A stretch of DNA of 64,000 nucleotides from Alphaproteobacteria bacterium SO-S41. Its GTDB lineage: Bacteria; Pseudomonadota; Alphaproteobacteria; Micropepsales; Micropepsaceae. The stretch is from the NCBI GenBank assembly GCA_019670725.1, contig AP024629.1:1488001-1552000 (forward strand). Reading direction: 5' to 3'. The notes under the pieces are model-generated. The model ran no database searches, was not told the DNA's origin, and was given only the letters and a program-made list of their open reading frames with translations. This document shows, one piece after another, positions 24,876-34,300 of this stretch (positions within the stretch are counted from its first letter, which is position 1; every line of letters starts with the position of its first letter). The translations under genes were made by a program, and so were the position numbers.

Positions 24876-25844
24876 CTATTTCCGTAATTGCCGCAGCCAG
24901 CGGGCGGTTTCACGGATGCCGTCTTGCCAGTCGATCTGCGGACGCCATCCGGTTTCCCGCTCAATCAAAACGATGTCGAGCACATTGACCTGCACATCGG
25001 CGGTCCGCGCTTTGCCGGGGTGCAGCGCTGGCGGGGGGCCGCCCACCAGTGCGGTCAGATCGCTGGCGACGGACAGGATCGTGCGGCCTGCGCCGCTGCC
25101 GACATTCATCAACCGGTGCTCCCCGCCATAGGCTGCGCCGCACAGGAATGCCGCGACGACATCATCTACGTAGACGAAGTCGCGGACGACCGATCCATCG
25201 CCCCAAATCTGGGGAGCGATGCCGTCCAGTGCATTGTTCAGGATATGGGAGACGACGCCATGACTGCGGGTTGGCATCTGCCCAGGACCGTACGCATTTG
25301 CGATGCGCAGAACCTGGTAGTCGAGGCCATGATTGCGCCGGTAGAGGCTGAGATATTTTTCGATCGCCAGCTTTGATATGCCATAGGCCGTGATCGGATC
25401 GGTGGGCGCCGTCTCTGCGACCGGCACCTGATGCGGAATGCCGTAGACGGTGCCGCCTGACGACGCGAACACGACCTTCTTGACGCCGGCCTCGACGCAA
25501 ATTTCGAGCATCTGGATCGTGGGCGGAATGCTGGCTGCAATATCCTGCGCCGGCTTGAGGTTGGACTCGGCCGGCAAGGTCGATCCGATGAGGTGGAAGA
25601 CGACATCCTGGCGATGCAACGCGGTCCTGAGCGCCGAAGCATCCGCAAAGTCGCCGGACAGCCAGCGGGCATCGGCGCGGAGATGGGGCGGGCGGACAGC
25701 TTGCCGGGCGAACGCTGTGACATCCGCGCCATTGTCAGCGAGCGCCCGGACGAGCGCTGTTCCCAAGAACCCGCCGCCGCCAAGTACGAGGCATCTGGCG
25801 CCAGCGTACGATCCCAATTTGGCGTTGGATGGCAGGGCGAGCAT
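24876..25844 (-). CDS. NAD-dependent epimerase/dehydratase (GalE-like)
   Basis: This 322-residue extended SDR has GGGGFLGTALVRAL for the cofactor and the catalytic YGISK (Tyr-x3-Lys), with SSGGTVYG and the WGDGSVVRDFVYVDDVV segment seen in nucleotide-sugar 4-epimerases. It most resembles UDP-glucose 4-epimerase-type enzymes, but the exact nucleotide sugar is uncertain. In context it probably supplies a sugar for the glycan cluster. It stands alone on the minus strand with a 280-bp gap to the FkbM gene at its 3' side, in which I see nothing. Confidence 0.82.
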   Translation of the reverse strand: MLALPSNAKLGSYAGARCLVLGGGGFLGTALVRALADNGADVTAFARQAVRPPHLRADARWLSGDFADASALRTALHRQDVVFHLIGSTLPAESNLKPAQDIAASIPPTIQMLEICVEAGVKKVVFASSGGTVYGIPHQVPVAETAPTDPITAYGISKLAIEKYLSLYRRNHGLDYQVLRIANAYGPGQMPTRSHGVVSHILNNALDGIAPQIWGDGSVVRDFVYVDDVVAAFLCGAAYGGEHRLMNVGSGAGRTILSVASDLTALVGGPPPALHPGKARTADVQVNVLDIVLIERETGWRPQIDWQDGIRETARWLRQLRK

Positions 25845-26204
25845 GAATTCATACTTGGCATATCCCTTAGGACAATTGCCAGAGACCGGAATTTCGGTGG
25901 CGCGGGATCCCGCCCGACATATGTCGCTCTGCCAAAACTGCCTGCCATCGACGGAGCAGGGCCGCGCGGGCAGGCGGAACCGGCAGGTCGCCTGCGGACT
26001 AAATCCTAGGCCCGCCTACTTCCGGATGGTACCAATGCGTACGAGGCATGATGTGCGCTTCGAAACCAACGAACCCAAGATCGCGGGGCAGGAGCGAAGG
26101 CATGCAGCCGGTCTGCAAACCTTGGGATGTCGCTCACTCGATCTTGCCATGTTACTTAGCTTCAAACTCGGTATGAACTTGAAAATGCGAAGGGCGGCTA
26201 CTCC
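25845..26204. other. 360-bp intergenic region, no gene seen
   Basis: This is the divergent spacer between the epimerase and the methyltransferase. It contains a perfect palindrome GCGGGATCCCGC at 25902-25913. No open frame with family features and no clear terminator is visible; promoters for both genes must lie here. Confidence 0.4.
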
Positions 26205-26960
26205 ATGAATGAAGAGGTCAAGGCATTTCAAGAAATGTGGGAAGGCGGCTATTGGGAGGGAGATCCAACGGATCCCCACTTCAGGTCGACTTATGCTGTT
26301 CTCGATGCTCAAAATGGTTATGCCGACCAGTCGGCTATCAGAAGAGCGAACAACATCGCCGCCGAAGAGTTGGGGTTCCTGAGCACGCTGTACGTCACGT
26401 ATTTGCTATGCATTCGCGATCGCGTCAAAGGGCGGACGGTTCTGGAAATCGGGCCGGGCCGAGGTTCATGGTCCAAGGCAATCTTAGACGCAGGCGCAGC
26501 GGAGCTTTATGCGCTGGACGCGCTCTCCGCGAAGCACAACCAGTTTTTCGAGTATGTTGATCCGACCGAGAAGTACCGCGATCGCATTAAATATTTTCAG
26601 GTCGAGGACTTCAGTTGCACAATCCCGGACGGCAAGAAATTTGATTTCTTTTTCTCGTTCGGCTGCTTCTGCCATATTCGCCGGCCCGGCACGCGCGAAT
26701 ACTTTCAAAATATCTACCAACGCATGACTTTCGGCGCGGAAGGTTTCGTCATGATCAGCGATTATGGCGTGATGGCCAAAGCCCTGGGAACACCATTTGA
26801 CCCGGACAATATCGTCGAGGGCGGCGCAGAGAGCGGTGTGCCATGGTCTCATCTGGGGACGGAGTGGTTCCGTGACATGCTTGTGCAGACGGGCTTCACT
26901 GTCCTGAACCCCGATGTCGGCTGCAATTTGCGCGATCCCGTAGTGCACTTTCGGAAGTGA
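26205..26960 (+). CDS. Class I SAM-dependent methyltransferase
   Basis: The 251-residue protein has motif I VLEIGPGRGSWSKAIL (about residues 80-95), an acidic end to strand 2 (LYALDAL), and a post-I FDFFFSFGCFCHI segment typical of class I SAM methyltransferases acting on sugars or lipids. It is visibly more AT-rich than the housekeeping genes to the left, with codons such as AAA and ATA more common, in keeping with acquisition with the glycan island. The acceptor is unknown. Confidence 0.8.
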   Translation: MNEEVKAFQEMWEGGYWEGDPTDPHFRSTYAVLDAQNGYADQSAIRRANNIAAEELGFLSTLYVTYLLCIRDRVKGRTVLEIGPGRGSWSKAILDAGAAELYALDALSAKHNQFFEYVDPTEKYRDRIKYFQVEDFSCTIPDGKKFDFFFSFGCFCHIRRPGTREYFQNIYQRMTFGAEGFVMISDYGVMAKALGTPFDPDNIVEGGAESGVPWSHLGTEWFRDMLVQTGFTVLNPDVGCNLRDPVVHFRK

Positions 26961-27042
26961 CGGCGGAGCCGGCCTCGAGAAGCGTGAGCGCCGTCAGGGC
27001 GCTCACGACGATGGCACGGCTATCCCAACTCGGAATTCAACG

Positions 27043-27831
27043 ATGAATATTTTCATTTACGGCAATTGCCAAGGGTTGGGAATCCAGCATCTTATTAATC
27101 TGTGGGCTGATGTTCTGGGCATTAAGTGCAAGATATCCGTCGTAGAGAACTATCGTTTGATAAATAAGGAACTAAAGATTGACGATTATCTGAATGATAT
27201 TTACGGATCGGATATTCTCGTCTATCAGCCCGTGCACAATTATGGAATTTTATCTACAGAAGGTCCCGATTCATTCGTGAATGGCCTTAAAAGTACGGTC
27301 GAAAAAATCTCGTTCCCTTATGTGTATAACGAAGCGCTATGGCCGGTGTTTCCCGACGGTCCTGCGTTGAACAACAGCTCGGTTCTCGATGCCGCGCTTT
27401 CAGAAGGGCGCGGCAAGGATGAAATCCTGCGTGAGTACGACGCAGGCGCTTTCGATTTCAACTTTGCGAACAGGTACGCACACACCACTAAGCTCCTGCG
27501 AGATCGGGAGAGTGGCATCGATATCAAACTCTCGTCCTTTCTCGATGAATATCGGGAGGAAAAGCTCTTTCTCACCCAAAACCATCCGACCACCCGCGTC
27601 TTTTCATTCCTGGCCGGCGAAATCCTGGGGCGGCTCGGTTACGCTTCTGCGGTGCAGGAAAGGGTTGGCATTTTTGACCAGCTGCCGGAAAATATCGTGG
27701 GCTTACCCGGGGAGTGGCCGATCGGATCGTATTCCTTCGAGCATTTCAGATTCAGGTATATGGAAAATATTGATGGTTCCGCATCAGCGTATTACAGGAA
27801 TTTGATTGAGCAGTATTTGAGCGACAAATAA
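27043..27831 (+). CDS. WcbI-like polysaccharide biosynthesis protein
   Basis: The 262-residue protein opens with IFIYGNCQGLGIQHLI, the GNCQ signature of WcbI-type proteins, and contains LFLTQNHPTTRVF later in the sequence as in that family. WcbI binds coenzyme A and is proposed to acetylate capsular polysaccharide. This gene is one of the most AT-rich of the window. It probably modifies a glycan made by the surrounding glycosyltransferases. Confidence 0.75.
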   Translation: MNIFIYGNCQGLGIQHLINLWADVLGIKCKISVVENYRLINKELKIDDYLNDIYGSDILVYQPVHNYGILSTEGPDSFVNGLKSTVEKISFPYVYNEALWPVFPDGPALNNSSVLDAALSEGRGKDEILREYDAGAFDFNFANRYAHTTKLLRDRESGIDIKLSSFLDEYREEKLFLTQNHPTTRVFSFLAGEILGRLGYASAVQERVGIFDQLPENIVGLPGEWPIGSYSFEHFRFRYMENIDGSASAYYRNLIEQYLSDK

Positions 27832-27855
27832 TGACATGCGCTGAGCGATAACGTC

Positions 27856-28212
27856 TTATTCGGCGATTTTTCCAACCAGGCGGGTCGTGGATTGATTATC
27901 CGCCAGTTCGACGAGAACGACCTTCCCGTGCCGGGCGCGGACGATGTCGCCGCCAACCACTTCGTCCGCACGATAATCGACGCCCTTCACATGCCGCATT
28001 TCGCCACTACGCATCCTTAGGCTGCAGTCGCCCAGAGGTTGGCAGCCGTGTCACTCGCACCCGAAACGTCGGCTACCTCCAATAGCGAGGGCGGCGAAGA
28101 ATACCTGACCGGCTCCCCAGGAAGGGCGAGCGCCATACCGTCGTGACGATCGTTCGTCGCGATCGTGAAAGATGGCGCTGCGCTTGTGGCCGCTTGTCGG
28201 TGGAGCTCGATG
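27856..28212 (-). pseudogene. hldE: Decayed hldE remnant (ADP-heptose synthase)
   Basis: On the minus strand, one frame (28212 down to a TAA at 28017) reads a stretch like the end of the PfkB-type heptose kinase domain, with DGMALALPGEPVR and then EVADVSGASDT, matching the family DVSGAGDT. A second frame, from about 28014 to the TAA at 27856, reads the extreme C-terminus of the adenylyltransferase domain: HVKGVDYRADEVVGGDIVRA and then STTR. The usual stretch of well over 100 residues between these motifs is missing and the frame differs, so this is a deleted, non-functional copy. It lies directly after the stop codon of the triple glycosyltransferase. Confidence 0.8.
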
Positions 28213-31200
28213 CTAAATCCACGTCAGGGTGTCGGACCGCCCGTGGACGAAGAAATCATGGAAATCCTCCACGAACTCCTCCCAGGTCTTGTGCGCCGTC
28301 AGTCTGGCTGGATCCGGTCGCGTCGCGTTGAGAAGCTCAATCTTTGCGGCAAGATCGATGGCGCTTCCGGAGGAGAAATAAACGACGCCTTCTTCGTTCC
28401 CGGCGATTTCCCTGAAGACCTCGATGTCGCTGCAAAGAACGGCACCGGTCAGGCTTAGCCCTTCGAGAACCGGCAAGCCGTAGCCTTCAGCAATCGCCGG
28501 GACGACAACGAGATCCGCGCGACGGTACTGCCGTTTAAGCTCGGCATCGGATGTCAGACCCAAGAATTTCAGGTCGCGGCCCAATTCGACGTGATTGCTG
28601 ATCCTGCGGCTCAATCTTTCGACACCCCAGCCAATTCTGCCGACGATCGTCAGCTCCACGCGGACGCCTTTGAGGCGTAGCAAATCAAACGCCTCGAGAA
28701 GAAGCGCATGGCCCTTGCGTGGCTCAAGCGTGCCGACAATCAGGAGGCGGAAGATATGCTCTTCGGCGTCCGTATCGGTTGCGGATGTCACCCGTTCGGC
28801 GGTGTCCGAGGCACGTTCTGTGAAATTCCCTCCCAGATGCGTGACCGCGGTGGCGATCCGTCCTGGCTTGCGATCCTCAAGCGCGGCTGTGGCGAAATGG
28901 GACGTAAATTCGCGCTGCACAGTTTGGGATATGAACGCAATCCGCGCCGCCAGAGGCAGAAGCGCCGACAGCCACTGCTCCACCGCCTTGGTCACGAACG
29001 GCAAGAATAAATCCGGCTGCGTTAAAGGCAGGATGTCGTAGATCAACAACCCGATCCGGCCACCCTTCTCAACCCAGTCTTGAGCGGCGGCCTTCTGCTG
29101 CACATCGAGGTGGAATGTCGCGTCGGCAAAAATGAGCCAGTCGCCACACCGAGGGTCGATGGCTTCACCGTGCCCCGTGGTCTCATGCGCGACGGAAATC
29201 CCGCTATTGTATCTAAACGCGGGCGCCGAAACGGTTTGACCGGATGACGTTGTAACCGCCTCGGCAAAGCATCGTTCGCTATCCCAAAACGCAAGGCCGC
29301 GAACCAATTGCTTGACGGTGCGCTCGATCCCCGATTGCCGGTCGTGCAGATGGATCTGCGAGACGTCGATGTAGATGCGTGATGCAGCCTGCAAGCCGTA
29401 CGCTCGGGCTATCCATGTCTCGGCTTGACCTCGGTCAGCCATCGCAACGTCAGTATACGAATGGATCGCTGCTTTGGTCCGGCCTTCCAGCGCTATGCGG
29501 CTTGCGGCGATGGCCTGAAGTGCGTCGAGATAACGGTGCGCGACCACGGATGGACGGTGAACGGACGACCAGTACTCGCGAGCGGCGTGAGCCAAGCTGA
29601 GCCGAACATCCCGATTGGCGCACAGCGCCTCCATGGCGGCGGCGATCTCGGCAGGATCAATCTTACTGAGGCGCAGGACGACCTCGTCCGGGACATCTGC
29701 AAAAACGGGGCTGGTGTTGATGATGACGGGTCGCCCGCTTGCCAGTCCATCGAGCACGGAGCGGGAACTCTCGCCCCGATCGAGCGCACGCAGGACGATG
29801 ATCGCGTCGCCGCCGGCTATTTCGGCATGATAGTCGGTTTCGCCGACATACCCGGTGATGACGACATCATCATTGCCGAGATTTTCCCGTTTGATGCAGT
29901 CTCTGACGCGATCGCCGTATGCGCCGCCGTCCAACTCGCCGACGATCCTGAGGCGGATGTCCGGGCGTGATTTTTTAACGGAGGCGAAAGCCTCGACGAT
30001 CTCGAGGATGCCCTTTGTTTCGGCCGCAAAACCCGGAACGACAAAGGTGAAGCGATCATCGTTTGCGGCAGGCGATGCTTGTTCGAGGGCCTGCTCCGCA
30101 TAGGGCTGCTGAACGACCTCTATTGCCGGGCGCCGGTATCCGCATTCGAGGAGAACGCGATCCCTTGTATGCGACGAGTGGACGATGACGCCTTCCGCGT
30201 TCTCCAGCACGGCTTTGAGGAACGAAATGCTGTCGACCAAATTTTCGCGCGCGAGATCGTAGCCGAATTTTTCCGCGGCTCGCAAAGCTCTTCGCCCTTT
30301 GGAGCCGTAGAGCGAGCAGACCTTCGATACGAAGTCCTCCTTCGTCATCGAGAAATAAAATGCGTTGAGCACTGAAGCTTCGTGCAGATCGATAATGCCC
30401 GGAAAACGCTTCATGTAAGGCAGCATGAAGCTGTGAAACGGCGAATTGCCGATCTGATAGATGACGGTGTCGTAGTTGTCCTTGATCGTCTCGAATTCGG
30501 AATGGTGATAGGCGCGACAGTTCGCTGGAATGCCAGCAACGATCGACACGTCGGAAAAAACATCAACGGATGCAATGTCTGCCAGGCCGCTAAGCAGGTC
30601 GGCCGCGTACCGCGCCACTCCGGTGCGCTGGGGCGGTATGGGCGAGAACATGGCGATGCGACGCGGGCGCGGCGGTGTCAGTGATTTCGCGGGTGCTGCG
30701 GCGATTTCGTTCCAGGCGAGGATCGCGCGTTCAGCAACAAGCGACCATGTGAAATGGGCCGAGACATGCGCGCGTAGATCGCCCAGCACGGACTCACTGT
30801 AGTTGTCCTCTGCCCAGAGGATGGTATCGGCGATCGACTGAGGATCTGCCGCATCAAATCTCAATTTCAGATTCGGGACGAGTTCCGGCAATGCGGAGTT
30901 GTCCGAAACGAGGACGCGCGCTCCTGCGGCGAGCGCTTCGACGACGGGAAGGCCGAAGCCTTCGTAGAGAGATGGAAATATGAAAAACGAGCAGGATCTG
31001 TAGAGGTCGCGAATGGCCCCGTCGGACAGATATCCCGTGAATAGAATTCTGTCGAAAACGTCGTAGGAAATGCCGAGGGCGGCTATCTTGTTTCTCTCGC
31101 GCTCGTCACCGTCGAAAGTGACAACTAGCTTGTAGTCCCTTCCGGCTTTGGTGAGGGCCTGAAGCGCCCTTATGATCGAGGATATGTTCTTCCGATAATC

Positions 31201-31929
31201 CGGGCCGCCGACATAGTATAGAAAAGGGCCATCGGGTTTTAAAAACGAAGTGGAATGCTCGCCCGGCGCTTCTTGCACCCGCTCTTCAAGTTCTGCGTCC
31301 GCACCGGTTCCGACATTGACGACACGCTCGCCATCCAGCCCCACGAGCCGCATGGCGTCACGTCCCGTTGCTTGCGATATCGCGAACAGCCGCTGGAAAC
31401 GCGGCAGCGCCTCCAACCGCTCGCGATACCATTCCGCCACCGTGGGATGCTGGAGGTAATGCTCGGGAAAAAGAGCTGGAATAAAGTCGTATACGGTGCA
31501 GGTCGATGCACAGGGTGGGAATCGCAAAATATTCGATGAGTGCCCAAACGGGGCATCGCTCTCGAACGGATTCATGCAGTGGAAGACATCGAAGCCGCCT
31601 CTGAAGAGGAGAAGATTCTTGATGTCGTTCTCAAGGATATCCAGTTGATCCTTGTTTTGGCTTTGAGCCCGGTGGTCGAAACGCGGAAGCCAGACGATGC
31701 GTTCATTACCCAAGACGGCTGTCAGCGCTGCGGCGCCCTCGCCCAAATAGCCGCCTGATGGCATTTCCAGCAGGATCGAGATATCCACATCCGAAGTGCG
31801 CCGGGCGAGCGCCAGGCAAAACTCAAGCGTATATCTGCCAATCCCGCGCTTGGCGGTGCTTGTCTGCAAGGGGCGGGCGTCAATCAGGACCCGCGTGCGA
31901 CGGCCGACATTCAGGTCAGGAAGCGGCAC
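28213..31929 (-). CDS. Three-domain GT4 glycosyltransferase
   Basis: This 1238-residue protein contains three successive GT-B modules. The first (about 1-415) has SLYEGFGLPVVEALAAG; the second (about 425-810) has a weaker GESSRSVLDGLASGRPVI; the third (about 855-1238) has AIAEGYGLPVLEGLS. The ExGxxLPxxE motif is the GT4 nucleotide-sugar site, so domains one and three are probably active and the middle one possibly degenerate. Comparable multi-domain enzymes such as WbdA or WsaE polymerise O-antigen or S-layer glycan repeats. Its start overlaps the preceding gene's end by 14 bp, and it is cytoplasmic by prediction. Confidence 0.85.
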   Translation of the reverse strand: MPLPDLNVGRRTRVLIDARPLQTSTAKRGIGRYTLEFCLALARRTSDVDISILLEMPSGGYLGEGAAALTAVLGNERIVWLPRFDHRAQSQNKDQLDILENDIKNLLLFRGGFDVFHCMNPFESDAPFGHSSNILRFPPCASTCTVYDFIPALFPEHYLQHPTVAEWYRERLEALPRFQRLFAISQATGRDAMRLVGLDGERVVNVGTGADAELEERVQEAPGEHSTSFLKPDGPFLYYVGGPDYRKNISSIIRALQALTKAGRDYKLVVTFDGDERERNKIAALGISYDVFDRILFTGYLSDGAIRDLYRSCSFFIFPSLYEGFGLPVVEALAAGARVLVSDNSALPELVPNLKLRFDAADPQSIADTILWAEDNYSESVLGDLRAHVSAHFTWSLVAERAILAWNEIAAAPAKSLTPPRPRRIAMFSPIPPQRTGVARYAADLLSGLADIASVDVFSDVSIVAGIPANCRAYHHSEFETIKDNYDTVIYQIGNSPFHSFMLPYMKRFPGIIDLHEASVLNAFYFSMTKEDFVSKVCSLYGSKGRRALRAAEKFGYDLARENLVDSISFLKAVLENAEGVIVHSSHTRDRVLLECGYRRPAIEVVQQPYAEQALEQASPAANDDRFTFVVPGFAAETKGILEIVEAFASVKKSRPDIRLRIVGELDGGAYGDRVRDCIKRENLGNDDVVITGYVGETDYHAEIAGGDAIIVLRALDRGESSRSVLDGLASGRPVIINTSPVFADVPDEVVLRLSKIDPAEIAAAMEALCANRDVRLSLAHAAREYWSSVHRPSVVAHRYLDALQAIAASRIALEGRTKAAIHSYTDVAMADRGQAETWIARAYGLQAASRIYIDVSQIHLHDRQSGIERTVKQLVRGLAFWDSERCFAEAVTTSSGQTVSAPAFRYNSGISVAHETTGHGEAIDPRCGDWLIFADATFHLDVQQKAAAQDWVEKGGRIGLLIYDILPLTQPDLFLPFVTKAVEQWLSALLPLAARIAFISQTVQREFTSHFATAALEDRKPGRIATAVTHLGGNFTERASDTAERVTSATDTDAEEHIFRLLIVGTLEPRKGHALLLEAFDLLRLKGVRVELTIVGRIGWGVERLSRRISNHVELGRDLKFLGLTSDAELKRQYRRADLVVVPAIAEGYGLPVLEGLSLTGAVLCSDIEVFREIAGNEEGVVYFSSGSAIDLAAKIELLNATRPDPARLTAHKTWEEFVEDFHDFFVHGRSDTLTWI

Positions 31930-32581
31930 TGTCTTCCTCGTTTTCCCTGGCGAAATATTCGACGGACGAAACCGCGATGCCTAGTTGGCGGCCATCCAGG
32001 GAGACGCCAATGTCCGAGGGCCGCGTGGCGTTTTCGACAAATATCCTGATGAACAATCTGCCATTGTAGCGCAGATCATCGGGCTCGATGACGATGTCGA
32101 CCTGAGACCCTGGCTCGACCTTGCTTGCACCGGCGTTGCGGCCGTTCACCTCGATGGCGAGGCTCTGCATTTGGCCTTTCGGGAAAACTTCGGCGATGTT
32201 CAGCCTTAGCCACTGACGAGGTTCCGGGGTTGGGACAAGCGAAAATAGGAATGAGCATTCCTTGCCGTCGGACCACATTCCCCACAGCTCCGGGCTTGCC
32301 CAGCCTTCGATTGCACATGCCGAGAGCTCTTCGCCGACACGCCAGATCTGGCCGGGAGGCATATGATCTGGCGGCGGCGCACGCTTAATATTCGGAGCGC
32401 CGGCGGCGGCGGGCTGCCGCTCTTCGCTGATCAGGCGGGTTCGAAGTTGCGCAAGGGTCAGGCCCCTGCATGCCGCGATCTCTTCAACGTTGGGCTCTAC
32501 GCCTTTGCACCAAAAATATGCGGTGTAGATCATCTGTTCGGTGGCAGGCAGGTCGGACCAGCCATGCGTCATGGTTGTCAT
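31916..32581 (-). CDS. Glycan-cluster protein of unknown function
   Basis: This 221-residue protein begins with a helical segment like a small HTH-type or sigma-like region (TEQMIYTAYFW, EEIAACRGLTLAQLRTRL) and ends with a beta-rich part (LRLNIAEVFP, LRYNGRLFIRIFVENATRPSDIGVS) of the sort found as accessory domains in glycosyltransferase loci. No family can be named with confidence. Its 3' end overlaps the start of the triple glycosyltransferase by 14 bp, so it is very likely translationally coupled and functionally linked to it. Confidence 0.65.
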   Translation of the reverse strand: MTTMTHGWSDLPATEQMIYTAYFWCKGVEPNVEEIAACRGLTLAQLRTRLISEERQPAAAGAPNIKRAPPPDHMPPGQIWRVGEELSACAIEGWASPELWGMWSDGKECSFLFSLVPTPEPRQWLRLNIAEVFPKGQMQSLAIEVNGRNAGASKVEPGSQVDIVIEPDDLRYNGRLFIRIFVENATRPSDIGVSLDGRQLGIAVSSVEYFARENEEDSAAS

Positions 32582-32717
32582 CTAGCCGGCTTCCATGAAG
32601 AGGGGAGGGCAATATAGGCCGCCAACGTATATTGCGGCAGGAAGGCTCGCAATCGGGCTCGATCGAGTGCCAGCGTCTACCCTGTTTGAAAGGCGAGAGG
32701 CGAACAAGCTGAAGACC

Positions 32718-33104
32718 CTATTCGTGTCCGAGACGTCTGATGAGCGCGACCGTGTCATCGCTGCGTGTCCCGCCCTTCAAGTTCCCTTTCAACTGCTCGA
32801 TCTCGTTTCCAAGATTGACGAGGTGGAGGTAGAGGCTGTCGTGAACCGCCGTCAGGTGGCTTCTCATATGGTCATTGCTGCCGACGACATTCGCGAACAT
32901 TTCCTTTTGCTGCGACATCATCTGTGAAAGCGAAATTGAAATTTCGCCGACCCTTTCCGACAGCGCGTTCACGTTCTCTGCCATTTGGGCGTCAGCAGCG
33001 GAGCGCTTGCTCGCATCATCTTCGTTCGGATCGGTTTTGGCGCTGCCGGCTTGTCCCCAAGCCCGTCCAAAGACTTTTCCCAGCTTGCCATCACTCGCTT
33101 TCAT
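32718..33104 (-). CDS. Small coiled-coil protein of unknown function
   Basis: The ATG at 33104, with GAGAGG 5 nt upstream, gives 128 residues; a longer frame starts at 33182 without a ribosome site. After a short basic N-terminus the sequence is helical and heptad-like (AENVNALSERVGEISISLSQMMS, then LVNLGNEIEQLK), suggesting a coiled coil. There is no signal peptide or membrane segment. It could be a scaffold or length-control partner for the polymerising glycosyltransferase downstream, as coiled-coil proteins are in some O-antigen systems; nothing in the sequence proves this. Confidence 0.55.
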   Translation of the reverse strand: MKASDGKLGKVFGRAWGQAGSAKTDPNEDDASKRSAADAQMAENVNALSERVGEISISLSQMMSQQKEMFANVVGSNDHMRSHLTAVHDSLYLHLVNLGNEIEQLKGNLKGGTRSDDTVALIRRLGHE

Positions 33105-33271
33105 GAAACCTCTCGCCGGATACCCCTTCGGGTTATATCCCGTGCAAAAATAGAATCTACGTTGGAGTCCCGTTCGCCACATGTTAGGCTCTAACCCGTT
33201 CAGGTTGAGACGGTTTTCTGTTATCGAATCTCCCGAATTGGCTACCTAAAAGCGCGCGAATTGGGCGACGG

Positions 33272-34300
33272 ATGAGAATACTATACTATTCTGTTCATCA
33301 AGTACTTGAATATGACGAGATCCGGATGTTCCATAAAATGGGACATTTTGTTTTTCCCTTAGGTGTCTATTTCGGGGGGCGGCGTTCCGAAGGCTTCCGG
33401 CCGGAAATCGATTTCCGGCCAGATGTTGCTCAGTACACTGAGCAATTTCTCGCGCTTGGCGGGAAGTTCCGTTATGGGTCGCCCGCCTCGTCGCATGTCA
33501 TAACGAGAGAATTTGTCGAATTGTTCGACGTCGTCGTCGTCATGCACGATTCCGAATTCATCAAGACCCATTGGGCCGCGCTCTCTGCCCGGCCTGTTAT
33601 ATGGCGGACGATCGGCGTCGATACGGTGCGGCTTGAATATGAAATGGCGGATGTGCGGGCGATGGGTTGCGTGATCGTTCGATACTGTCCCAAGGAAGCT
33701 GTTGTCGAACCCTATCTTGGGCACGATGCCATTATACGGTTTCCGAAGCAGCCCGATGATTTTGCGGAATGGCAGGGCGACGGGGCAAACGTCCTGACAT
33801 TCTCCAACACGATGCGTCAGAGGTTCGAAAAGGAAGCAGCCATTTTCTCCGAGTCCGTCCGGGGCCTGAAGGCCGTGATCGGCGGCATCGGAAATGACGG
33901 GATGGAAAATGCGATCGGCCTCGTCGAATTTGCCGAGCAACTCGAATTGCTCAAGACGTCCAGGGCTTATTACTATTGTGCGGGCAGCCACATTCCCTAC
34001 ACGTTGAATTTCATTGAAGCGTGGATGTCCGGTATTCCCTTGGTAGCGCTGGATTGCCGCGCGGTGCATGCACCCGACGTGTGCCGCTTTGCGGAAGTTC
34101 CCCATCTGATCGAGCATGAAAAGACGGGCTTCCTAGTAGAGAATGCAGAGGACGCCAACGCAGCGTTCCGGCGTTTGATCGAAGATCCTGCGCTCGCAAA
34201 GAAGATCGGGCAGCAGGGCCGCGAAGCTGCGAAAGCGCTGTTCTCACACGACGCGGTATCTGCGGGTTGGTCTCGCCTTTTTTCGCGCATGGGGCTTTGA
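33272..34300 (+). CDS. GT-B glycosyltransferase
   Basis: The 342-residue protein is not close to the ExGxxLPxxE type but has a GT-B-like C-terminal half: YTLNFIEAWMSGIPLVALD, then HLIEHEKTGFLVENAEDANAAFRRLIEDP, similar to CgeB- or GT1/GT4-like transferases. No membrane segment is seen, so it should act on the cytoplasmic face. It is AT-richer than the average and stands alone, ending at a possible hairpin. Donor and acceptor are unknown. Confidence 0.75.
   Translation: MRILYYSVHQVLEYDEIRMFHKMGHFVFPLGVYFGGRRSEGFRPEIDFRPDVAQYTEQFLALGGKFRYGSPASSHVITREFVELFDVVVVMHDSEFIKTHWAALSARPVIWRTIGVDTVRLEYEMADVRAMGCVIVRYCPKEAVVEPYLGHDAIIRFPKQPDDFAEWQGDGANVLTFSNTMRQRFEKEAAIFSESVRGLKAVIGGIGNDGMENAIGLVEFAEQLELLKTSRAYYYCAGSHIPYTLNFIEAWMSGIPLVALDCRAVHAPDVCRFAEVPHLIEHEKTGFLVENAEDANAAFRRLIEDPALAKKIGQQGREAAKALFSHDAVSAGWSRLFSRMGL

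Noticed and set aside
25902-25913. Palindrome GCGGGATCCCGC as an operator
   Set aside because: Short and GC-rich, so likely by chance; no second copy was noticed and it is not placed near a clear promoter.
28024-28212. Possibility that the hldE remnant is a functional small gene
   Set aside because: Both fragments lack most of the kinase and transferase domains and lie in different frames.
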